Source: Longilinea sp.
GTDB taxonomy: Bacteria > Chloroflexota > Anaerolineae > Anaerolineales > Anaerolineaceae
Length of the DNA stretch: 34,311 nt
Assembly (NCBI GenBank): GCA_017996955.1
Contig: JAGOFZ010000004.1
Coordinates: 1-34,311 of the forward strand
Direction of reading: 5' to 3'
Shown: positions 16,774 to 24,445 of the stretch, piece after piece
Layout of the letters: each line of letters opens with the position of its first letter
How positions within the stretch are numbered: the first letter of the stretch is position 1
The notes under the pieces: generated by a model
What the model saw: only the letters and a program-made list of their open reading frames with translations
The model's database searches: none
Told to the model about the DNA's origin: nothing
Position numbers and translations under genes: made by a program

Positions 16774-16801
16774 CGTCCTGGGTATATCCTGATGGGGCAG
16801 A

Positions 16802-17215
16802 TTATGCTCGTACATGAGCCTCAGCTCGCGCTTTAACGCTAGGTGTTGCTTTATGAGCCTGTTTGCCAATTAAGAGATCCGCAGGGATGTTGAGGCCTGT
16901 ATGTAATCGCTGAATCATCTGAAGAGAAAGTCCACGCTTGCGGTTTAACACCTCCGAAACGCGTTCTTTGCTGCCCAGGTAATCAATCAAATCAGAGCGG
17001 CTCAGCCCGCGGCTTTCCATGTAATATTCCAATACCTGTACCGGATCATCTGGCTCAGGGATCGGAAAGTGCTTGACTTCATAGGCCTCAACCAGAGTCA
17101 CCAGCACATCCATCCAGTCGCCTTCAGCAGTTCCGGGTTGAGATTCAATCAGCTTCTCAATTTCTTTCAGCGCGGCTTGATAGTCGGCTTCGTTGCGAAT
17201 GGGTTTGATTTCCAT
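16802..17215 (-). CDS. higA: HigA-type antitoxin (XRE HTH)
   Basis: The 137-residue protein has the HigA N-terminal block MEIKPIRNEADYQAALKEIE and a region that contacts the toxin. A Cro/C1 helix-turn-helix near 70-105 (SRGLSRSDLIDYLGSKERVSEVLN) follows, then GLSLQMIQRLHTGLNIPADLL. It should neutralise HigB and repress the operon by binding the palindrome at 17539-17561. It follows higB by 12 nt, the usual toxin-first order of hig loci. Confidence 0.92.
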   Translation of the reverse strand: MEIKPIRNEADYQAALKEIEKLIESQPGTAEGDWMDVLVTLVEAYEVKHFPIPEPDDPVQVLEYYMESRGLSRSDLIDYLGSKERVSEVLNRKRGLSLQMIQRLHTGLNIPADLLIGKQAHKATPSVKARAEAHVRA

Positions 17216-17227
17216 TTGTTACACTCC

Positions 17228-17521
17228 TTATATCGTGGTCACATCAATCCGGTCATACGCTTCATGCGTTCCGACAAATCGTATGTAAACCAGGCCATGT
17301 TGATAAACGACCACCACCACCAGCCGGTAATGATTTCCTTTTATGTTGAACACAACCCTGTTATGAGCTACAAAGCTGGCATTTTGATAAATCGTTTTGA
17401 TGTCAGCAGGCGTATTCCAGGTCGCGCTCTCCACATCATGGAACCAGGTTTGTAAGGGCACACTTGCATCTGGGTGTTTTTCCCAGAATTCTCGAAGCAT
17501 GCGCCGACTGATGATTCGCAT
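17228..17521 (-). CDS. higB: HigB-type toxin (mRNA interferase)
   Basis: The 97-residue protein starts MRIISRRMLREFWEKHPDA and contains TWFHDVESATWNTPADIK and FNIKGNHYRLVVVVVYQHGLVYIRFVGTHEAYDRID, the core pattern of HigB/RelE-superfamily endoribonucleases that cut translated mRNA. His and Tyr near the C-terminus (GTHEAYDRID) are in the expected place. The frame extends to 17539, but the ATG at 17521 is right after the -10 box and fits the family. It forms a type II toxin-antitoxin pair with higA. Confidence 0.93.
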   Translation of the reverse strand: MRIISRRMLREFWEKHPDASVPLQTWFHDVESATWNTPADIKTIYQNASFVAHNRVVFNIKGNHYRLVVVVVYQHGLVYIRFVGTHEAYDRIDVTTI

Positions 17522-17527
17522 AAAAAG

Positions 17528-17561
17528 ATTATACCACAAAAGTTACCAAAATGGTAACTTT
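17528..17561 (-). promoter_or_regulatory. higBA promoter with overlapping palindromic operator
   Basis: On the minus strand a perfect TATAAT -10 lies at 17533-17528, just before higB. A 9-bp palindrome, AAAGTTACC (17539-17547) and GGTAACTTT (17553-17561) with 5 nt between, covers the -35 position (TTACCA-like, 17557-17552). This is the expected HigA operator. The short leader suggests a leaderless or nearly leaderless mRNA. Confidence 0.75.
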
Positions 17562-17643
17562 GTTTCGGAAAATGATTTCAATATTCGACTGCGGTAAGCA
17601 CATCCACTCCCGCAAGTTTCTTGGAAAATGATAAAAGGTTGGA

Positions 17644-17677
17644 CCTCTGCCAGTGCCAATCTGTGCGCTGGCAGAGG
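17644..17677 (-). terminator. hairpin after the PAS gene
   Basis: A perfect 10-bp repeat, CCTCTGCCAG (17644-17653) and CTGGCAGAGG (17668-17677), lies 15 nt past the stop of the PAS gene. A short TTTT follows further on. Confidence 0.6.
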
Positions 17678-17691
17678 AATAGCTTGGCAGC

Positions 17692-18168
17692 CTACTTCAC
17701 TTCATCCAGCAGCCGGCGCTCGCCCTGCAATTTCCGAATGTCCGTGACATTCTGCGTCACTTCCAGCGTCCCCAGGAACTTCCCCTGCGGATCACGAACC
17801 GCGAAGTACCGGATATGGATAAACTGACTTTCCTGCCCCGGCTGTGGCTTCGTCTGGATCCAGAACTCAGCCGTGTCCCGCGTCCCCGCTCGAAAATCCT
17901 CCAATATTTTGAAGACAATTTGCACACTGTCTGGATGGTGGCAGTTTAAGACATTGCGCCCAATAATATCCGGCGTCCGCTCAAAGACCCGGTGATGCCC
18001 GCCAGAGTAAAACCGCACATCGTTGCCCTCATCCACAAACGTCACATCCACCGGAAGATGGGTAAAGATCATCGCGATCTGCTCGGGCGTCATTGCCCCC
18101 ACCTCCAGCGGAATGCGGTTCTTGGGCTCCTCATTACACAGGCTGTTTGAATTTTGTGTCTCAGTCAT
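17692..18168 (-). CDS. PAS-domain protein, DUF438 C-terminal type
   Basis: The 158-residue protein is one PAS domain after a 35-residue polar lead. The blocks LPVDVTFVDEGNDVRFYS, GRNVLNCHHPDSVQIVFKILEDF, AEFWIQ and HIRYFAVRDPQGKFLGTLEVTQNVTDIRKLQGERRLLD match the PAS module found at the C-terminus of DUF438 proteins. Here it stands alone. The His-rich NCHHP could bind a cofactor, but this is not shown. The start at 18168 has GGAGG upstream; the frame opens further at 18192. Confidence 0.88.
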   Translation of the reverse strand: MTETQNSNSLCNEEPKNRIPLEVGAMTPEQIAMIFTHLPVDVTFVDEGNDVRFYSGGHHRVFERTPDIIGRNVLNCHHPDSVQIVFKILEDFRAGTRDTAEFWIQTKPQPGQESQFIHIRYFAVRDPQGKFLGTLEVTQNVTDIRKLQGERRLLDEVK

Positions 18169-18278
18169 ACCATCCTCCAGTTCAAGCTGCAATTGGCAAA
18201 CAAATTTCTATAAAATCCATCTTATTCGCTTATATTTTACCATGCTGCCGTTGCTGCTTGTGCATGGAACGCTTGCTT

Positions 18279-19133
18279 TTAGACTTCAAGGATCAATCCA
18301 TCATAAGCAGCTTCATAACCATGCTCAGCCGCAAACGCGGCCAGTTCCGGATGCGCCGGATTGCCCTCATGGGCAATATGGGTGGCAAAGGCGCGCCCAT
18401 TGGACTTTAATAACCCTTCAGAACGCATCCGCTGAACATGCTCAATAACTTGATGGGCGCTTAAGTGATCGCTCCCAGGTTGACTTGGCCCGTAAGTGTG
18501 ATCCAATATGACGAGGTCAAATTTCATTTGAAAATGATGAAATGCTTGCCAGGTTTCTTCAAAAAGGCTTGCCGTATCGGCGCCGTAAAAAATACTGTGC
18601 CCCCTGTCCTCAACCGCGAATAACATGGCCCCCATTCCAGGCGCATGATTCGCTGGAAAGGCAATGACGCGGTAATTCCCCATGCCAAAGGGTTGCAAAG
18701 GTTCTATTCGGTGAAGCTTAAGCTTTAGCCGTACTTCAGCCTCGGGCGATAAAAGGCTGTAGTCTGCAAGGTCCCTTTCAAAGATCTCTGCCGCCTTTTG
18801 CAAAGTTTCCGCCGAAGCGTAAAAGTTTAGAATGGGCGTGCCAAGTGTGCCATATTCCGGACTGCGTGACAGCAGGTGAGACAAATCTAAATGGTCAGCA
18901 TGAGAATGGGTTTGCAAACAATAACGCACGTTGGTTAAAGCGCAGCCATGGTTTTGCGATGCCGCCATGATGTCAGGACTCAGGTCAATAAGTAAATCAT
19001 CATTGACCAACAGGCTGGAACGCTTTCGTAAGCTGCTCCCCCCAAGCAATCGGGCCTGCTCACAATTTTCGCACTTACAAAATGCTTCTGGAAAAGCATT
19101 TGCGGCAGCAGTTCCAAGAAATGTGATGATCAT
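18279..19133 (-). CDS. MBL-fold metallo-hydrolase, PhnP-like
   Basis: The 284-residue metallo-beta-lactamase-fold protein has GTAAANAFPEAFCKCENC (7-24), with Cys19, Cys21 and Cys24 forming the extra zinc site seen in PhnP. It also has THSHADH (75-81), the core metal ligands, ANHAPG, YGADTA and a late His in FATHIAHEGN. PhnP itself is a cyclic phosphodiesterase of phosphonate use, but no phn genes are here, so the substrate stays open. An inverted repeat (19172-19194) lies in its upstream region. Confidence 0.88.
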   Translation of the reverse strand: MIITFLGTAAANAFPEAFCKCENCEQARLLGGSSLRKRSSLLVNDDLLIDLSPDIMAASQNHGCALTNVRYCLQTHSHADHLDLSHLLSRSPEYGTLGTPILNFYASAETLQKAAEIFERDLADYSLLSPEAEVRLKLKLHRIEPLQPFGMGNYRVIAFPANHAPGMGAMLFAVEDRGHSIFYGADTASLFEETWQAFHHFQMKFDLVILDHTYGPSQPGSDHLSAHQVIEHVQRMRSEGLLKSNGRAFATHIAHEGNPAHPELAAFAAEHGYEAAYDGLILEV

Positions 19134-19171
19134 GTCTTTTCCTATTCCTAATCTTTTTACGGCAGGCTAGG

Positions 19172-19194
19172 TTAACAACCAAACAGCTTGTTAA
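19172..19194. repeat. inverted repeat upstream of the PhnP-like gene
   Basis: TTAACAA (19172-19178) and TTGTTAA (19188-19194) form a 7-bp inverted repeat, 39 nt before the gene start. It may be an operator. A second small hairpin, TTCTGC/GCAGAA, lies at 19213-19227. Confidence 0.4.
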
Positions 19195-19278
19195 TCATTG
19201 CGATTTGCATGTTTCTGCTCCGCAGAAGATTCTACTACCAGCCAAAAGCCTTACTGTCTTGTGGCTGATGGGCTTGAA

Positions 19279-19698
19279 CTAATGCCGACGGGCCCTCTTT
19301 TTCATCCAGACCAACAGGCAGACACCCATAATCATTGTGCAAACCAGGATGGCACAAAGTGAAACAGGTGGCGTATAACCGGAAGATGAAGCGCAGCCCT
19401 CCCAATCACTATTGACGGTTTGACAGCAATAAGGAGATGCCCTCAGGCTGCAATCGGTCGGTGCCGCGTGGTCAAGGATGGTGTAACCTGCCGGACAACT
19501 CCCGGTCAGTAACTCCCAACCTTCGGCAGGTATACAATACATGCATTCATCACCTGGCCAGATCTGAGCACACTCCTGGGTGGTGTGGTTGACTACATCT
19601 GCAGGGGCTGAAGGTTCTGCCGTCACGCTCGTTGAAGTATAAAAAGACAATAAACATAGACCAATCAGCAAAACAGCAATTTTTATCTTTTTCCACAT
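19279..19698 (-). CDS. exported Cys-rich protein with C-terminal TM anchor
   Basis: The 139-residue protein has a signal peptide (1-27, TAEPSAPA), an exported stretch with eight Cys (within 43-103, including MYCIP and PYCC) and a C-terminal TM helix (about 112-132). It ends with a basic stop-transfer tail (KKRARRH). The topology is type I with a small, probably disulfide-bonded ectodomain. I do not recognise a family. The genes on both sides are unrelated. Confidence 0.65.
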   Translation of the reverse strand: MWKKIKIAVLLIGLCLLSFYTSTSVTAEPSAPADVVNHTTQECAQIWPGDECMYCIPAEGWELLTGSCPAGYTILDHAAPTDCSLRASPYCCQTVNSDWEGCASSSGYTPPVSLCAILVCTMIMGVCLLVWMKKRARRH

Positions 19699-19897
19699 GG
19701 TTTGTCACTTTCAATGTGATTTGCAATCAGCCAGCCAACGGTTTGCGTTACCTGCGTGTGGGCGGGCATGAACTCTGCCTGAAAGCAGGAAAAACCAAAG
19801 GCACGCCTCGTGAAATGCTCCAAATTGGCGCACGCGAAGCGTCCTACACATCAGGGGCGCACTGTTTTGCGGTGATTTTATATAAAGGCGCTTACTT

Positions 19898-20449
19898 TCA
19901 GGGTTTTGCCAGTTCTGGGTTTAATTTTTCAAATTCTACCTGGAATTCTGGATTGGAGAATAATATGTAATTTTTCTGGACTTTCTCGTCTCTCATAACG
20001 CGGAAACATTTTGTTGAAGAAAATGAATATCCATCTGGACGGGTTTTTGATAAAAAGATCTTGATAATAAGACCCATCAAGAAGCTTTTTAAATAACCTT
20101 TCCGATTGAACAGCATAATTTCAGCAATTCCATAAAGAATGTACAACCATAGCAAAATCAATAATAACCAATTTCCAGATTTCATAGAAAAATATTGCCC
20201 TACAACTGCTCCAATAAAAGAAATTACTCCTAAAACATCTACGATTATCTCAAATGGCTTGAGCCGCTTGATAAAATTTTCGCATTCAGGACATTGTTGA
20301 ACCACAACAACCGCACTGACTGCATGACTTTGTCTAGTAACAGAATCGGTAAATGTCCATTGGTCTTCTATTGTTATCTGTTTGTCTCCTTTACGATGAG
20401 CGCACCAAGCGCATAACTGAGGTGATTGCGTTTTGATTGATTCTGACAT
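19898..20449 (-). CDS. membrane protein with N-terminal CxxC pairs
   Basis: The 183-residue protein has two CxxC pairs (CAWC at 13-16 and CPEC about 40 residues later) that look like a zinc ribbon. Two hydrophobic segments (LGVISFIGAVVGQYF and WLLLILLWLYILYGIAEIML) and a cytosolic C-terminus follow. The ATG at 20449 has AAGGAG just upstream, although the frame opens at 20488. The gene is clearly AT-rich compared with the genes to its right, which may mean recent gain. The function is unknown. Confidence 0.7.
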   Translation of the reverse strand: MSESIKTQSPQLCAWCAHRKGDKQITIEDQWTFTDSVTRQSHAVSAVVVVQQCPECENFIKRLKPFEIIVDVLGVISFIGAVVGQYFSMKSGNWLLLILLWLYILYGIAEIMLFNRKGYLKSFLMGLIIKIFLSKTRPDGYSFSSTKCFRVMRDEKVQKNYILFSNPEFQVEFEKLNPELAKP

Positions 20450-20509
20450 TTTCAACTCCTTATAATTTTTTATTGGCCATATGGCCAATTATCATCCTTG
20501 CGTTAGTGG

Positions 20510-20719
20510 GGGACAGGAAACTGCCTGCAGATTGCAGGATTGGCCCACATCAGGTCAATGCGCTGTGGGGCCTACTTTTACTTAATGAACATCTAATCTA
20601 TTTTACTCCAAATGATATTTTGGGGATGACGACTGCAATCCAATAAAATAGACCATCAATCAAAGCGATTTTCTTGGTGTCCATCTCTTGAACATCCCAG
20701 GATGGCACTCACCATCTGG
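20510..20719. repeat. hairpin-rich intergenic region
   Basis: This 277-nt gap (20450-20727) has no gene. It holds CCTGCA/TGCAGG (about 20524-20538), a bulged GGCCCACA/TGTGGGGCC hairpin (20542-20572) and a bulged CCAGGATGG/CCATCTGG hairpin (20697-20719). The last may end the minus-strand gene stopping at 20728. None has a T-run. Confidence 0.4.
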
Positions 20720-20727
20720 CAGATCAT

Positions 20728-21642
20728 TTATCCATGGCCGGGCGAATCCCCCACGTCAGCCGGCGGATTTTTCCCACCCTCAACCGGGGCGGGTGGAACC
20801 ATAGCCGCTTGCACAACCGGGCTCGGTGCGGGTGCTGCTGTGGGGGCCTTCTTGCGTGACCCCAACCAGATGCCAACCCCAATAGCCAGCGCCAGCAGCG
20901 CGCCGCCGCAGAACAGGGCGGCTACAAAATCAATCTCAGTGGCCGTGGTGGTATTCATCCCGGTGGCCCGTTTGATGGCATTAATCACGTCCACAAAGAA
21001 ATTATCTCTGGATGGATGAATGATCTCAAACGGCGTTAATGGATCGCCAATAAAGGGACTGAGCCGCCAGGTCATCTGCGCCCCCACAAACCCATACAGC
21101 ACAACCCACATGCGCAGCAGGGCATTCCCTAGCGAACTGTTAGCCATTTCCCGATTCTGATCAACCCACTTGAACCCATTGAGAACGTAATAAAGTCCCG
21201 TAACGCCGCTGATGGCCACAAATATCACCGCCACCAGTTGAAAGAACGCATAATTGGAAGAGGTCAGCACAAAAAACAGCGTCACCGGCGACAGCCCCAG
21301 CAACAGGAACGCCGACACCCCAATCCCACTGAGGACAATGATCCCGGCCTGAGCCACCGAAAAACGCACATTCAAGAGGGCCAGCGCAAAGAAATACAGG
21401 GCCGGCAGCGTAAATAGGAGAGTCAGTAAAAACAGCAGCGGCATCTTGATGGCCGTGGAAAGTCCCTGCAGCCAGCCGTGCGATAACCCCGTTACAAAGC
21501 CGTAGATCATCAAAAACACCACGATTGAAATCAGCAGCCCCAAAGCCTTGCCCTTCAGGTTTTCGTTGCGCTGAACGCTCTGGTAAAACGCTTTGGGATC
21601 TTTGAGAAAATTGGGGATCAGCATAAAAACAGGTTGTTTCAT
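20728..21642 (-). CDS. conserved multi-TM protein with Pro/Ala-rich tail
   Basis: The 304-residue protein starts MKQPVFMLIPNFLKDPKAFYQ. A cytosolic lead is followed by about six TM segments (roughly 35-260), with LYGFVGAQMTWRLSPFIGDP and a PFEIIHPSRDNFF block. It ends in a basic Ala/Pro-rich tail (RKKAPTAAPAPSP onwards). The pattern recalls a family of cyanobacterial and Chloroflexota membrane proteins sometimes labelled actin-binding WH2-domain proteins, a label I would not trust. The ATG at 21642 has GGAGAGGG before it; the frame opens at 21702, inside the terminator of the next gene. Confidence 0.7.
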   Translation of the reverse strand: MKQPVFMLIPNFLKDPKAFYQSVQRNENLKGKALGLLISIVVFLMIYGFVTGLSHGWLQGLSTAIKMPLLFLLTLLFTLPALYFFALALLNVRFSVAQAGIIVLSGIGVSAFLLLGLSPVTLFFVLTSSNYAFFQLVAVIFVAISGVTGLYYVLNGFKWVDQNREMANSSLGNALLRMWVVLYGFVGAQMTWRLSPFIGDPLTPFEIIHPSRDNFFVDVINAIKRATGMNTTTATEIDFVAALFCGGALLALAIGVGIWLGSRKKAPTAAPAPSPVVQAAMVPPAPVEGGKNPPADVGDSPGHG

Positions 21643-21688
21643 AGTCCCTCTCCTATTTCGTTGATTGAATATCTGGGAAAAAGATAAT

Positions 21689-21718
21689 AAAGCGCCCTTC
21701 ACACTTGAAGGGCGCTTT
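21689..21718 (-). terminator. terminator of the mevalonate operon
   Basis: A perfect 12-bp stem, AAAGCGCCCTTC (21689-21700) and GAAGGGCGCTTT (21707-21718), has a 6-nt loop and lies 7 nt after the DUF35 gene's stop. Confidence 0.8.
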
Positions 21719-21724
21719 GGATGC

Positions 21725-22123
21725 TTACTGCATTAGCGGTCTAAACTTATACCCATAAACCAGAATCCCCCGATCATTGCCATCCTGCCGGATCTTGCGG
21801 GTCACCATTTCAACCGGCATGCCAATCTCCACCGCCTGGTCGCCCAGGTCAGTCAATTGTGCGGTTATCACCGGGCCCTCGTCCAATTGAACCAGCGCTA
21901 CGGTGTAGGGCGCCTGGGCTTCGTAACCCGCCGGGGCATCCTGCATCATCGTGAACGAAAACACCTTGCCGCGTCCGCTAAAGCCATAGGGGGTTTTGGC
22001 CTCGCCGCCGCAGTGCGGGCAAACATCCCGCGGCGGAAAAATCTTGCCATCGCAGTGCGGGCAGGTTTCGCCCACCAGGGAATATCGCTGTTTCTTCAAA
22101 CGCCAGTGACGTGGAATTTCCAT
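21725..22123 (-). CDS. DUF35 Zn-ribbon/OB-fold protein of the HMGCS-thiolase complex
   Basis: The 132-residue protein has an N-terminal rubredoxin-like zinc ribbon (CPHC at 21-24 and CPHC at 35-38) and then an OB fold (GRGKVFSFTMMQDAPAGY, APYTVALVQLDEGPVITAQLTD). In archaea DUF35 proteins bridge thiolase and HMG-CoA synthase and share a CoA site, which channels acetoacetyl-CoA. The order here, after the synthase and thiolase genes, is the archaeal one. It is the last gene of the operon, 69 nt after the thiolase gene and followed by a strong terminator. Confidence 0.9.
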   Translation of the reverse strand: MEIPRHWRLKKQRYSLVGETCPHCDGKIFPPRDVCPHCGGEAKTPYGFSGRGKVFSFTMMQDAPAGYEAQAPYTVALVQLDEGPVITAQLTDLGDQAVEIGMPVEMVTRKIRQDGNDRGILVYGYKFRPLMQ

Positions 22124-22192
22124 TTTTTCTGCTTCTCCTTCAAGTGTATCGTGCCAAAGTGTACCGGTAACAGTCTATCAATTCCTATCAAG

Positions 22193-23368
22193 TTACCGAT
22201 TCTGGCGCTCAACTCGTTCCAAAACATGGGTCACGGCAGTTGCCGCTGTCCCGCCCAGGTTTTGAACCAGCGCTCGCCGGGCTTTACCAAGTTGATTAAC
22301 CCCGGCTTCGCCGCGGAGTTGCAGTGTCGCTTCCACAATTTGATACATCCCCGTGGCCCCCAGCGGATGCCCGCGGGCCTTCAGCCCGCCCAGCGTGTTG
22401 ATCGGCAGTGCGCCGTTGAGGTTGAACCGTCCCTCAGCCGCCGCCTGTGCGGCTTGCCCGTGCGGGGCCAGTCCGGCGGCCTCCAGCGTCAGCGCGGCAT
22501 GAATGGACGATGTATCGCTCAATTCAAAGAAATCCACATCTTGCGGCATAATCCCGGCCATCCGGCAGGCGCGTTCAATCGAAAGCCGCGCGGCCTCAAA
22601 GCGCAGGAAATCCGGTCGGTCGTGCAGCGCCAGGCGGTCAATTACCGAAGCAGACCCCGTCACCTTGACCAGCGGGTGCGCAAACCCGGCCGGCACACGG
22701 TCCACGGTGGTCAGCAGTACCGCCGCCGCACCGTCAGCATAAGGCGCAATATCGAACAAATTCAGCGGATCACAAATCGGCTCCGCCCCGGCATACACCT
22801 CCGGCTTGATCGCTTTGCGATACATCGCGTTGGGGTTCCCGGCGCCGTTGGCGTGCGCCAGCAGCGGGAAGGCGGCAAATGCCTCGCGGGGCGGCCGGTA
22901 TTCATACAGGTAACGCTGCATCAGCAGCCCGGCTTGCGCTGTCGGGGTCAGCCCTTCCACGGCTTCCCAGTCATAATCGGTCATTTCAGATATGGCCGAC
23001 TCTAACTCCGAGCCAACCATATCGGTGTACTTTTCAACCCCCACCACCAGCGCTGTATCCACCATTCCACTGGCTACTGCCAGGTATCCCATCCGGAAGG
23101 CGGCTGCGCCAGAGGCGTCGGCGGCTTCAACTGTAAAGGCCTCAATCCCGGTCAGGCCGGTATTATCTGCCAGCAGCGCCCCCAGGTTGGACTGGTGCGA
23201 GACCGTCGATGCCAGCATATTGCCGATATAGAGCGCCTGCGGCTTCAATTCCATTCCGGCTTCGTGCCGCGCCGCCAGCATGGCCCGCGCCGCCAGCGTC
23301 CGCAGTGAAAGTTCCCAATGCTCCCCGACTGGAATTTGCCCAATGCCTGCAATCACAACATCGCGCAT
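22193..23368 (-). CDS. archaeal-type thiolase lacking the active-site Cys and His
   Basis: The 391-residue protein aligns, from my memory of the archaeal SCP2-like acetyl-CoA acetyltransferases, over its whole length: a GIGQIPVGEHWELSLR start, NLGALLADNTGL, VGVEKYTDM, GGLKARGHPLGATG with His334, and QNLGG. But the nucleophile motif EAACASG reads EAADASG (Asp84, codon GAC), and the archaeal EVHDAFT motif reads ELSDTSS (Ser284 for His). Ordinary thiolysis or condensation therefore looks unlikely. It may serve as a scaffold for the synthase and DUF35, or have another activity. It follows the synthase gene by 3 nt. Confidence 0.88.
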   Translation of the reverse strand: MRDVVIAGIGQIPVGEHWELSLRTLAARAMLAARHEAGMELKPQALYIGNMLASTVSHQSNLGALLADNTGLTGIEAFTVEAADASGAAAFRMGYLAVASGMVDTALVVGVEKYTDMVGSELESAISEMTDYDWEAVEGLTPTAQAGLLMQRYLYEYRPPREAFAAFPLLAHANGAGNPNAMYRKAIKPEVYAGAEPICDPLNLFDIAPYADGAAAVLLTTVDRVPAGFAHPLVKVTGSASVIDRLALHDRPDFLRFEAARLSIERACRMAGIMPQDVDFFELSDTSSIHAALTLEAAGLAPHGQAAQAAAEGRFNLNGALPINTLGGLKARGHPLGATGMYQIVEATLQLRGEAGVNQLGKARRALVQNLGGTAATAVTHVLERVERQNR

Positions 23369-23371
23369 GGG

Positions 23372-24445
23372 TTACTCCTCCAACTTGCCGCGGTAGCGCA
23401 CATAAGTGGCGTAATCAATTTGTGTGCGCCGGGCAATATAATCCGTTGTCAGCGGCGCCCGGCTGCGGCGCTCTTCCAACGCTTCGGTCACAGTCAGCGC
23501 CATCGCATCTGAGCCTGCCCCCGACCCAAAGGACGTAATCAAAATCCGGTCGCCCGGTTTGGCCGCATCCAGGATGGCGGTCAGCCCAATGATGGCCGCC
23601 GCCGCATAGGTATTGCCAATCACCGGCGAGAGCAGCCCCGGCTTGATCTGCTCCGGCGTAAAGCCCAGCATCCCTGCCACCCGCTGCGGGAATTTGGTGT
23701 TAGGCTGATGAAATACTGCATAGGCGTAGTCGCTGGCCTGCGTGCCGGTGGCTTCCATCAGGTGATGCGCCGCCTCATAGACATGTTTGAAATAAGCCGG
23801 TTCGCCCGTAAAGCGCTGCCCGTGTTCGGGATAATGCTGGTAAGGCCGCCGCCAGAAATCCGGCGTGTCGGTCACAAAAGAGTAGGTCGCCTCAATCACC
23901 GCCAGGGCTTCCTCGGCTGGCCCTAAAATATATGCCGCCGCGCCCGAGGCCGCCGTGTATTCCAGCGCGTCGCCGGGCCGCCCCTGGGCCGTATCCGCGC
24001 CAATAGCCAGGGCATAGTCGCCCATCCCCGAGCCTACCAGCCCAATGGCTGCCACCATCGCTTCGGTGCCGGCTTTGCACGCAAACTGCCAGTCACCAGC
24101 CTGCACATGGGGCGCCGCGCCAATGGCCTCAGCCACCACCGTCCCACTGGGTTTGACCGCATACGGATGGGACTCAGAGCCCACCCACACCGCTCGCAGC
24201 GCATCCGGCGCAATGCCAGCCCGGTGCAGCGCATTGCGGGCAGCTTCAATGGACATGGTAATCACATCCTCATCCAGCCCGGCAACGGCCTTTTCTTTAA
24301 CCGGCAGTCCACCGCCGGATTTGCCTGTCCACACCCGCGCCACCTCTGCCGCGGGCAGCCGGTAGCGGGGGACATACGCCCCGTACCCGATGATTCCAAC
24401 CGGTCGGTTGGGTTTTAGGAGTAAAGCAGGTTGGGTCTCAGTCAT
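23372..24445 (-). CDS. archaeal-type 3-hydroxy-3-methylglutaryl-CoA synthase
   Basis: The 357-residue enzyme condenses acetyl-CoA with acetoacetyl-CoA in the mevalonate pathway. The start [15 protein letters not shown] and the blocks [15 protein letters not shown] (with Glu91), [13 protein letters not shown] (nucleophile Cys123), [25 protein letters not shown] and VFHQPN (His246) are those of archaeal HMGCS. All three catalytic residues are present, unlike in the neighbouring thiolase. The ATG overlaps the reductase stop (ATGA), so translation is coupled. Confidence 0.95.
   Translation of the reverse strand: MTETQPALLLKPNRPVGIIGYGAYVPRYRLPAAEVARVWTGKSGGGLPVKEKAVAGLDEDVITMSIEAARNALHRAGIAPDALRAVWVGSESHPYAVKPSGTVVAEAIGAAPHVQAGDWQFACKAGTEAMVAAIGLVGSGMGDYALAIGADTAQGRPGDALEYTAASGAAAYILGPAEEALAVIEATYSFVTDTPDFWRRPYQHYPEHGQRFTGEPAYFKHVYEAAHHLMEATGTQASDYAYAVFHQPNTKFPQRVAGMLGFTPEQIKPGLLSPVIGNTYAAAAIIGLTAILDAAKPGDRILITSFGSGAGSDAMALTVTEALEERRSRAPLTTDYIARRTQIDYATYVRYRGKLEE

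Noticed and set aside
19632-19970. Plus-strand open frame of 112 codons across the gap at 19699-19897
   Set aside because: It overlaps the starts or ends of two minus-strand genes, has no ribosome site and no recognisable domain. A gene remnant is possible but not supported.
21857-23005. Long plus-strand open frame (382 codons) opposite the thiolase and DUF35 genes
   Set aside because: It is antisense to two well-supported genes, and its Arg/Gln/His-rich composition is a GC-bias artefact.
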